Of a stretch of DNA of 5,030 nucleotides, positions 1 through 5,030 are shown piece after piece. The DNA is from an uncultured Opitutaceae bacterium. GTDB taxonomy: Bacteria; Verrucomicrobiota; Verrucomicrobiae; Opitutales; Opitutaceae. The notes under the pieces are model-generated. The model saw nothing but the letters and a program-made list of their open reading frames with translations. It was not told where the DNA came from and did not search any database. The stretch's first letter is position 1. Each line of letters opens with the position of its first letter. Location: positions 1-5,030 of the forward strand of contig CAMLSH010000308.1 of NCBI GenBank assembly GCA_946482625.1. The letters are read 5' to 3'. Made by a program: the position numbers and the translations under genes.

Positions 1-920
1 GCCGCCAGATCGGGACGCCGCAGCAGCAATTCGCTCGGCAGCCCGACAGGTATGGACGGGAGCACACCGTTGGTCTGTCGACGCGCATCCGCTTCAAATC
101 CCGGAGCTGTTTGTCCCACCAATACTGCCAACCCGTTTTTCAAAGCGGAGCGACGATTCGCGACAACGGCGAGGTCGGCTTCTGACGTGGACACCGCTAA
201 TCGGGCCTGTTCGACAGCCAGTTCGCTCGCGCGGCCTGCGTCGCGTCGTGCTTCGACGAGCGACAGCATTTCCTTCTGCAATGCCAGCGTTTCGGTCACG
301 ATCCGCGCCTCTTCATCGGTGGCAGAGAGCGCGAAATACGCGGAGGCCGTTTCCGCCGCGACGGCCAGGTGCGTGGCATCCGCAAGGTCCTGGGTCGCGA
401 GGAAATTAGCGCGTGCGCCTTCGTTGAGCCGGCGCACCCGTCCAAAGAGATCGAGCTCCCACGAAAGCGTCAGCGGCAGGCGATAGGTCGTCGTGAGGCT
501 GTTCGGAAATCGGTTGGTCGTGGTTTCAGATGTCTGCTCCCGCGTCACCAATCCCACCGCACCGACCATCGGTAGAAACGAAGAGCGCGCCTCGCCTGTC
601 AGCGCTCGCGCCTGTTCGACCCGCGCCAGCGCGGCCTTGAGGCTCTGGTTGTCCACCAGAGCCGCGGCGACGTAGCGATCCAAATCCGGGTCACCAAAAT
701 CGCGCCACCACTCTTTGGTGACGCGACTGCCAACGGCGATCGCAGGCTGTCCGGACACACTATTGTAGGAAGTCGCCGACGGCGTATCGGGACGGCGATA
801 ATCAGGTCCGACTGCCGTGAGGGCGCATCCGGACATCGTAAGGAACGTCAGGATACCGCCGGCTGCAGCGATGTTCCCGGTGAGCGATCCGCCGCATCGT
901 CTAGAAATCAGAGCTCTCAT
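1..920 (-). CDS. NodT/OprM-type outer-membrane efflux lipoprotein (TolC family), C-terminus cut by window edge
   Basis: This is the outer-membrane channel of a tripartite export system, which passes drugs or toxic compounds from an inner-membrane pump and periplasmic adaptor out of the cell. The ATG at 920 opens a frame that stays open to base 1, giving 306 codons of the roughly 470-500 usual for the family. The N-terminus has an arginine-bearing start, a hydrophobic stretch (about 17-29) and a lipobox MSGC with the lipidation cysteine at 32. Family hallmarks follow in order: WWRDFGDPDLD (71-81), the first helical repeat with LKAALARVEQARA (94-106), SWELDLFGRVRR (153-164), and the start of the second repeat ending in LLLRRPDLA (298-306), a signature of NodT-type proteins. 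It starts 19 bases after the SDR stop with only a weak GGA upstream, so it is probably translated from the same mRNA. The pump and adaptor genes are not visible and may follow off the left edge. Family assignment is secure; the substrate is unknown. Confidence 0.93.
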   Translation of the reverse strand, partial: MRALISRRCGGSLTGNIAAAGGILTFLTMSGCALTAVGPDYRRPDTPSATSYNSVSGQPAIAVGSRVTKEWWRDFGDPDLDRYVAAALVDNQSLKAALARVEQARALTGEARSSFLPMVGAVGLVTREQTSETTTNRFPNSLTTTYRLPLTLSWELDLFGRVRRLNEGARANFLATQDLADATHLAVAAETASAYFALSATDEEARIVTETLALQKEMLSLVEARRDAGRASELAVEQARLAVSTSEADLAVVANRRSALKNGLAVLVGQTAPGFEADARRQTNGVLPSIPVGLPSELLLRRPDLA

Positions 921-939
921 AACGTAAGTGATCCGACGC

Positions 940-1821
940 TTATGTCCCCATGACCCGAGCTAACACGGCCTGATGCAGCCATCGCGGCGTGGCCCACATG
1001 AAGATCGTGGTGAACTTATTGGGCAGACCGGGCACGACACTGATCCGACCAGCCGCCAACGCGCGGATGCCGGTCCGCACCACGGGAGCCGGTTGCATCA
1101 TGAGCAGTTTCAGGCTGAACGTGATCTTCTGCTTCGCCGCTGCCGCGAAGCCGGTGTCTGACAGGCCGGGGCACAGCGCCGTCACTGTGATGCCGTCGCG
1201 TTTCAATTCACGATGCAGAGCTTCGCCGAGGCGCAACACATAGGCCTTGGCGGCCGAATACACGGCAAAGTTCACCACGCCTTGGTAGGCCAGCAGACTG
1301 GCGACGAGCAGAATCTTCCCGCGCTTTCTCACCCGCATATCTTGGGCAAACAGGTGGGTGACCGCCGTCAGGCTCGCGATGTCGAGCTGCACCATCGCCA
1401 GGGCTGCATCGAGTTTGTTGTCGATGAACGGCCCCTGCAGGCCGTGGCCGGCGTTGTTGATCAGGATGTCGATCTCAATGCCACGCTCGCGCAGTCGCTG
1501 GTGCAGTTGGACGACCGCCGCGATATCCGACAGATCGACCTGCTCCACGACGATCTCGACGCTGAACTGCCGGCGCAGATCTTCCGCGAGAGCTTGCAGC
1601 CGGTCGAGTCGACGTGCGACCAGGACCAACGAATGACCTTGTTCGGCGTATTGTCGCGCGAACTCTTCGCCGAAGCCACTCGAAGCGCCCGTGATGAGCA
1701 CCCACGACTTGCCAGGCGAATGCGGCGGCGCGCCCTTCTCGACAGACGGATGCGTGGGGTAAGAGTCGCCAACGTGGCGAGGTTGCGTGCGGGTGGGCTG
1801 ATTCGGATTGGCGAGGGACAT
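940..1821 (-). CDS. Short-chain dehydrogenase/reductase (classical SDR, DltE/COG0300-like)
   Basis: This is a soluble NAD(P)H-dependent oxidoreductase acting on a carbonyl or hydroxyl group; the substrate cannot be read from sequence. From the ATG at 1821 it is 293 residues. Visible motifs are the cofactor-binding TGASSGFG (44-51), the basic pair R70-R71 after the second strand, which favours NADP(H), D96 in VDLSD, NNAG (122-125), catalytic S175, the Y188-SAA-K192 active-site motif and the CPG turn (217-219). The fourth tetrad position, usually Asn, reads Asp147 in QLDIAS. The first 38 residues are proline-rich and polar and precede the Rossmann fold. The frame stays open upstream to a GTG at 1947, but that extension begins inside an operator palindrome and encodes low-complexity sequence, so the ATG is preferred although no good Shine-Dalgarno precedes it. 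It lies downstream of marR and just ahead of the efflux gene, suggesting it modifies the compound that is sensed or exported. Confidence 0.9.
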   Translation of the reverse strand: MSLANPNQPTRTQPRHVGDSYPTHPSVEKGAPPHSPGKSWVLITGASSGFGEEFARQYAEQGHSLVLVARRLDRLQALAEDLRRQFSVEIVVEQVDLSDIAAVVQLHQRLRERGIEIDILINNAGHGLQGPFIDNKLDAALAMVQLDIASLTAVTHLFAQDMRVRKRGKILLVASLLAYQGVVNFAVYSAAKAYVLRLGEALHRELKRDGITVTALCPGLSDTGFAAAAKQKITFSLKLLMMQPAPVVRTGIRALAAGRISVVPGLPNKFTTIFMWATPRWLHQAVLARVMGT

Positions 1822-1933
1822 GACTGATTTTTGGTTGAGGTGATTACCGGGATGAGAGCGACGACTTGATCGGGAGCAGGCGATGGGCGGCTGGTGGAGG
1901 GGAAACGGGTGAAAGAGGGGTGCCGCCGGCGTT

Positions 1934-1949
1934 ATGTGCATATGCACAT
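1934..1949. promoter_or_regulatory. Perfect 16-bp palindromic operator upstream of the SDR-efflux operon
   Basis: The bases ATGTGCATATGCACAT form a perfect inverted repeat in the 169-base gap between marR and the SDR gene. The same sequence with one change overlaps the marR promoter at 2436-2451, and on the minus strand the two copies share an 18-base block GATGTGCATATRCACATA. Size and symmetry fit a site for a MarR dimer. On the minus strand the site contains TATGCA and abuts CATAAC, either of which could be a -10 element, but I find no good -35 at the right spacing, so the exact promoter is unclear. If transcription starts here, the SDR mRNA has a leader of about 100 bases with no strong ribosome-binding site. 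Confidence 0.75.
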
Positions 1950-1990
1950 CTAGGACAGATCGCTTCGGCGTTTCTGTTGAGGCTGTGCTT

Positions 1991-2431
1991 TTAGCTTTTC
2001 AGGGCCGACGCGACCTTATCGAGATCGGCGAGAATGGCAGACCACCGTTTTTCTCCGAGCACTTCGACGGCTGTGCGCTGAGCGGATTCCCAGGCAGGGG
2101 TGAGTTTCTCGACCTGTTTGCGGCCCTTGGCGGTGAGCGACAGTTCCACAAATCCGCCTTGTCCCCCGCCTTCGACGGATACCAAGCCATCCCGCTGCAA
2201 CGGCTGGAGATTCCGCAACAGCGTGGTGCGTTCCATGCCAAGAAATTCGCTCAACTCCGCCATGGTCGATGTGCCGGCGCCGTGCAGAGCGGAGAGAAGT
2301 GTTCCCTGCGTGCTGCGAATTCCCTGCCGCCGCATCTCGGCATCAAAAAACTGCGTAATGGCCCGCGTCACCCGGCGCAGATTGAAGCACACGCAGTTTT
2401 GACGGACTGAAAGATCGAGTTCTTGGGACAT
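1991..2431 (-). CDS. MarR-family transcriptional regulator, likely autorepressor of the SDR-efflux operon
   Basis: This is a winged-helix DNA-binding protein of 146 residues, the normal length for MarR regulators. N-terminal helices with CVCFNLRR (13-20) lead into the dimer interface. The helix-turn-helix follows, with STMAELSEFLGMERTTLLRNL (55-75) including the recognition helix, then LQRDGLVSV (78-86), the glycine-rich wing tip GGGQGG (88-93) and the conserved LSLTAKGRK (97-105). The C-terminal helices (107-146) complete the dimerisation domain. Cys13 and Cys15 sit where some MarR proteins sense oxidants or electrophiles, so redox sensing is possible but unproven. A GTG frame start at 2449 lies inside the operator and is artefactual; the ATG at 2431 begins the recognisable protein. 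A palindrome over its own promoter predicts autoregulation, and a second copy before the SDR gene predicts control of that operon. The ligand is unknown. Confidence 0.93.
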   Translation of the reverse strand: MSQELDLSVRQNCVCFNLRRVTRAITQFFDAEMRRQGIRSTQGTLLSALHGAGTSTMAELSEFLGMERTTLLRNLQPLQRDGLVSVEGGGQGGFVELSLTAKGRKQVEKLTPAWESAQRTAVEVLGEKRWSAILADLDKVASALKS

Positions 2432-2435
2432 GGCT

Positions 2436-2451
2436 ATGTGTATATGCACAT
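2436..2451. promoter_or_regulatory. Palindromic operator over the marR promoter -10
   Basis: The bases ATGTGTATATGCACAT form a 16-bp inverted repeat with a single mismatched pair, and differ by one base from the perfect copy at 1934-1949. The site ends only four bases before the marR ATG and covers the predicted -10 hexamer and the probable transcription start, so a bound repressor would exclude RNA polymerase. The recurrence of the same palindrome on both sides of marR is the main evidence that it is functional. It lies between marR and the divergent acetyltransferase gene and could affect that gene too. Confidence 0.78.
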
Positions 2452-2468
2452 CAAAAACGCCCTGTCAA
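2439..2468 (-). promoter_or_regulatory. Sigma-70-type promoter for marR
   Basis: Read on the minus strand, a perfect TTGACA -35 (2468-2463) is followed after 18 bases by TATACA (2444-2439), one base off the TATAAT consensus. Transcription would begin about seven bases further on, near 2431-2433, at or within two bases of the marR ATG. This predicts a leaderless or nearly leaderless mRNA, consistent with the absence of any Shine-Dalgarno before that ATG. The -10 lies wholly inside the operator palindrome. Confidence 0.72.
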
Positions 2469-2509
2469 CACCGATGCCAATGAGCGCGCAGTCTACGGAT
2501 CCCCACGCC

Positions 2510-2515
2510 AGGAGG
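2510..2515 (+). promoter_or_regulatory. Shine-Dalgarno AGGAGG deciding a TTG start for the acetyltransferase
   Basis: A perfect AGGAGG ends four bases before a TTG at 2520. The alternative ATG at 2565 has only GAGG, 17 bases upstream, which is too far for normal use. The spacing to the TTG is slightly short but workable, so the site supports the longer protein. Confidence 0.55.
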
Positions 2516-2519
2516 CAGC

Positions 2520-3167
2520 TTGCCTGCTTCCCGCACGATCGACGAGGCTAACGATCACGCTCACATGACGCCGTTTGAGATTCGCCCGTTCCAGCCCGCC
2601 GATATCGAGGCGCTCTACCGCATCTGCCTGCTCACGGGCTGGAGGGGCCACGATGCGACCGCGCACTATTCCGATCCGCTCCTGCTCGGCCACTTCTATG
2701 CGGCTCCTTACGTGCAACACGACTCAAGCCTGTGCCTGATCGTGACTCTCGACGGAGAACCCTCCGGCTACATCTTGGGAACGGCCGACTCCATCGGGTT
2801 TCGTGATTGGTCCGAAGCACACTGGTTCCCTGCCCTACGCAAACGTTACCCGATCCATGAGGAAGCCGATCTGTCGGCCGAGGCCCGACTCGTTCGGCAA
2901 CTGCACACTGGGTACCAGCCGCCTCACTACAGTCGGGAATACCCCGCGCATCTTCACATCGACCTGCTTCCGCACGCGCAAGGCCGTGGCGTGGGCTCGC
3001 AACTAATGACTCGCTTCTTCGATCTTCTCCGCGAACGCCACTGTCCGGCGGTCCATCTTGTCGTCAACGCAGCCAACACCCGCGCGGTGGCGTTCTATGA
3101 GAAATACGGCTTCCACTTGATCGAAGGATCCCGCGACCACCGGGCCTTCGGGTTTCGATTTTCGTAG
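2520..3167 (+). CDS. GNAT-family N-acetyltransferase resembling the O-GlcNAcase HAT-like domain
   Basis: This protein probably transfers an acetyl group from acetyl-CoA to an amine; the acceptor is unknown. It is 215 residues from the TTG, or 200 from the in-frame ATG at 2565 (MTPFEIRPF), where the recognisable fold begins. Visible parts are the N-terminal strand and helix FEIRPFQPADIEALYRIC (19-36), a middle strand PSGYILGTAD (81-90), WFPALRKRYP (102-111), then motif A, HLHIDLLPHAQGRGVG (144-159), with the pyrophosphate loop QGRGVG (154-159), and motif B, NTRAVAFYEKYGF (186-198). The GYILG, WFPALR..YP and AHLHIDLLP pattern recalls, from memory, the acetyltransferase-like domain of animal O-GlcNAcase and its free-standing bacterial relatives. 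The acetyl-CoA loop is intact, so enzymatic activity is plausible. It is divergent from marR and convergent with the GH3 gene. I found no convincing promoter of its own in the gap. Only the N-terminus is uncertain. Confidence 0.9.
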   Translation: MPASRTIDEANDHAHMTPFEIRPFQPADIEALYRICLLTGWRGHDATAHYSDPLLLGHFYAAPYVQHDSSLCLIVTLDGEPSGYILGTADSIGFRDWSEAHWFPALRKRYPIHEEADLSAEARLVRQLHTGYQPPHYSREYPAHLHIDLLPHAQGRGVGSQLMTRFFDLLRERHCPAVHLVVNAANTRAVAFYEKYGFHLIEGSRDHRAFGFRFS

Positions 3168-3251
3168 CCGCGAAGGAATTTCGCTCCGCGGCAGCGACGG
3201 GCCGTCAAATTACCGTGGATTCTCGAAGTACGAATCGTAGAGACACAGGCG
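3168..3251. other. Convergent intergenic gap with weak inverted repeats
   Basis: This short gap separates the 3' ends of the acetyltransferase and GH3 genes, so both transcripts must end here or run into each other. It holds two small inverted repeats: CCGCG at 3168-3172 with CGCGG at 3187-3191 (a nested GCGAA/TTCGC at 3170-3174 and 3180-3184), and GATTC at 3218-3222 with GAATC at 3232-3236. Neither is followed by a T-run on either strand, so an intrinsic terminator is not supported. Nothing else is recognisable. Confidence 0.4.
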
Positions 3252-5030
3252 TTACGGCAGGACTGTGACGATCGCGGCGAGCGTGGCGCTGTCGGATGCG
3301 GGACCGGCGGCGAAGCGCCAGGCGCCAGGATCGACGATGTAGTCATCCGCGGTTTCATCCCAACGACGCAGGCGCTCGACGGGCACATCGATGGCCACCG
3401 TTTTCGTTTCCCCAGCTTTGAGCGGCACGCGGGCGAAACCAACGAGCTGACGCAACGGCATCGGCACCGGCGGATTTCCGGCGGTCGCGTAAATTTGCAC
3501 CACCTCATCGCCGTCGCGCGCGCCCGTGTTTTTCACCGTCACGGAAACTTGGACCGTGTCGCCGGCGCGGACGGTCGACGCAGAGAGTGCAATCTTCTCG
3601 TACGAAAACGTCGTGTAACTCAGCCCATAGCCAAACGCGTAGAGCGGGTCTCCGGTGTAATAACGGTAAGTGCGATTCCGCATGCTGTAATCGGCGAACT
3701 CCGGCAGGTCTTTCGTGTCGCGGTAAAATGTAACAGGCAGTCGACCGGCGGGATTGGTTTCGCCGAGCAAGGCCTCCGCTACGGCGTCGGCGCCGCGCTG
3801 GCCGTAATACCACGCGAGCAAGACCGCGCCGACTTGCGAGTCGTCGAGACTGATCGCGCTGCCTCCCGTCAGAACGACGGCAACGGGTTTTCCCAGCTCG
3901 GCGACCTTGGCCAGCAACTCGCGTTGCGGGGCCGGCAACGCGAGGTCGAGGCGGTCGCCGCCGCGGAATCCCTCGGCGTTGACACTCATCTCCTCGCCTT
4001 CGAGGTCGGGCGTGATGCCGAGCGCGAGAACGATGTGGTCGGCCTCGCGAGCGGTCGCGAGCGCGCGCTCAAGTTCGTCGTTCCGGCCGGGTGCGATCCA
4101 GCCGAGTTGAATGCGGCCGGTGGGCGTGAGTTGCACGTAGTCGAGACGCACCGCGTAGGCGCGTCCGGCTTCGAGCGACAGCGTGACCTCCAGCGCACGC
4201 TCGCGCTCGGATTTCCACGAATCGATCGCCAGCCGGTCGTCGAGGTGGAGTCGCACCGCGCCCTCTGCGATCAGGCCGAGCCGGTACTCGCCCGAGACCG
4301 GTGGAACAAGCACACCCGTCCACCGGGCAGCAGTATTCGCGGTCGGAATACCCGCAGCCGGCTGGGCCTCGTTCCAATAGAGGTTCACCTGGAGGTCGGT
4401 GCGTTTGGCGGCAGAGCGGCCTTCGACCTTGGGCGCGGCGGCATCCTGCCGGTCGTGCGCAAAAATCTCGCCGCGCAGGCCGGCCGTGGTGCGGCTGGCA
4501 TCCGTGAAGAGCACGCCCGCGGAAATCGCATTTCCCCCCGGGTGAAGCGGACGGACGAGCGGCGCGCCACGTTCGACGACGACCTTCACGCCGAGCGGCT
4601 CGAGCTTGGCGCGAATGCCGTCGGCGAGCGTGACATGGCGGAGGGGCGTGCCGCTGTAATTGCCAAGGAGCGCGGAGACTTCGGACGCCGTCGGGCCGAG
4701 CACGGCGACCGTTTTCAACTTCGCCGGGTCGAAGGGCAGCGTGCCGTCGTTCTTAAGGAGCACGAGGCTCTGGCGTGCGGCTTCGAGGGCAAGCTGGTCG
4801 TGGGCGGGCGCGTTATTGGCAGAAGGCGGGATGGCGCGAAAAGACACGCGCTCAGGCGAATCGAAGTGGCCGAGGCGGAAACGCAGCGTCAAAAGGCGCC
4901 GGAGCGCTCCGTCGAGATCGCCTTCGGTAACGAGTCCACGCGCGAGGGCGTCAGGCAAAGCCCAATACGTGCCGCCGCTGCACAGATCGTTGCCCGCACG
5001 GATCGCGGTGGCACTGGCGCTGGCGGCGTC
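3252..5030 (-). CDS. GH3 beta-glycosidase with inserted PA14 domain and FN3-like tail, N-terminus cut by window edge
   Basis: This enzyme removes non-reducing beta-linked sugars, probably glucose or xylose, from oligosaccharides, and members of the family are often exported. The frame runs open from the right edge to the stop at 3254-3252, showing 592 residues of a protein likely to exceed 800. Visible numbering starts at the edge. AGNDLCSGGTY (12-22) is the end of the catalytic barrel; the nucleophile Asp lies upstream, off the window. SLVLLKNDGTLPF (88-100) opens the alpha/beta sandwich, and a PA14 carbohydrate-binding insert spans about 184-314 (ARWTGVLVPPVSGEYRLGL inside it). PDLEGEEM (341-348) is the usual acid/base region. 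GGSAISL (389-395) and a stretch from AWYYGQRG to NPAGRLPVTFY (406-436) are strongly conserved in GH3. FGYGLSYTTFSY (466-477) leads to an FN3-like domain (about 490-590). This order matches PA14-bearing beta-glucosidases. A TTG at 4958 is an internal Leu, not a start. Exact specificity cannot be read here. Confidence 0.94.
   Translation of the reverse strand, partial: DAASASATAIRAGNDLCSGGTYWALPDALARGLVTEGDLDGALRRLLTLRFRLGHFDSPERVSFRAIPPSANNAPAHDQLALEAARQSLVLLKNDGTLPFDPAKLKTVAVLGPTASEVSALLGNYSGTPLRHVTLADGIRAKLEPLGVKVVVERGAPLVRPLHPGGNAISAGVLFTDASRTTAGLRGEIFAHDRQDAAAPKVEGRSAAKRTDLQVNLYWNEAQPAAGIPTANTAARWTGVLVPPVSGEYRLGLIAEGAVRLHLDDRLAIDSWKSERERALEVTLSLEAGRAYAVRLDYVQLTPTGRIQLGWIAPGRNDELERALATAREADHIVLALGITPDLEGEEMSVNAEGFRGGDRLDLALPAPQRELLAKVAELGKPVAVVLTGGSAISLDDSQVGAVLLAWYYGQRGADAVAEALLGETNPAGRLPVTFYRDTKDLPEFADYSMRNRTYRYYTGDPLYAFGYGLSYTTFSYEKIALSASTVRAGDTVQVSVTVKNTGARDGDEVVQIYATAGNPPVPMPLRQLVGFARVPLKAGETKTVAIDVPVERLRRWDETADDYIVDPGAWRFAAGPASDSATLAAIVTVLP

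Noticed and set aside
52..486. 144-codon open frame on the plus strand, rich in Ala, Ser and Arg
   Set aside because: It mirrors the efflux lipoprotein on the other strand, which carries clear NodT motifs and a lipobox.
1213..1827. 204-codon open frame on the plus strand
   Set aside because: It is antisense to the SDR gene, whose Rossmann and active-site motifs are unmistakable. The plus-strand product is low-complexity with no recognisable domain.
1934..2410. 158-codon open frame on the plus strand
   Set aside because: It is antisense to marR and starts inside the operator palindrome; the product shows no family features.
3168..3191. Hairpin after the acetyltransferase stop as an intrinsic terminator
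   Set aside because: The stem is only five pairs in either of two competing forms, and no T-run follows on either strand.
3505..3813. 102-codon minus-strand frame overlapping GH3
   Set aside because: It is an out-of-frame shadow of the conserved GH3 C-terminal region, with an Arg-rich product and no domain.
4956..4958. TTG as the start of the GH3 gene
   Set aside because: The frame continues upstream to the window edge with conserved GH3 sequence (AGNDLCSGGTY), so this is an internal leucine codon.

Overview
The window reads as GC-rich chromosomal DNA from a Gram-negative bacterium. It carries an outer-membrane efflux lipoprotein of the TolC/NodT type, and an outer membrane is needed for that protein to work. 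The mix of genes, including a PA14-containing GH3 glycosidase, would fit a Verrucomicrobiota (Opitutaceae-like), acidobacterial or proteobacterial host. This is an impression from the protein sequences and has not been tested. There are five protein genes, two of them cut by the window ends. I see no RNA genes, mobile elements or CRISPR arrays.

Left and centre (1-2470, all on the minus strand, read right to left): a MarR-family regulator (1991-2431), a classical short-chain dehydrogenase/reductase (940-1821) and the first 306 codons of a NodT-type efflux lipoprotein (1-920, continuing off the left edge). The SDR and efflux genes are 19 bases apart and look co-transcribed. Two nearly identical 16-bp palindromes of the form ATGTGCATATRCACAT sit at the two key control points. 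One covers the -10 element of a near-consensus marR promoter. The other lies between marR and the SDR gene. The simplest reading is a self-repressing MarR switch that also controls an SDR-plus-efflux operon, probably answering a toxic small molecule or electrophile. The marR promoter is so close to the ATG that its mRNA is predicted to be leaderless or almost so.

Centre-right (2510-3167, plus strand): a GNAT acetyltransferase, divergent from marR, with a perfect AGGAGG in front of a TTG start. Its sequence resembles the acetyltransferase-like domain found at the C-terminus of animal O-GlcNAcase. The marR promoter and operator lie in the gap between the two genes, so it may share the same control.

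Right (3252-5030, minus strand): the C-terminal 592 residues of a GH3 beta-glycosidase with an inserted PA14 domain and a fibronectin-III-like tail. It converges on the GNAT gene across an 84-base gap and has no visible link to the efflux switch. Its start and its catalytic nucleophile lie beyond the right edge.
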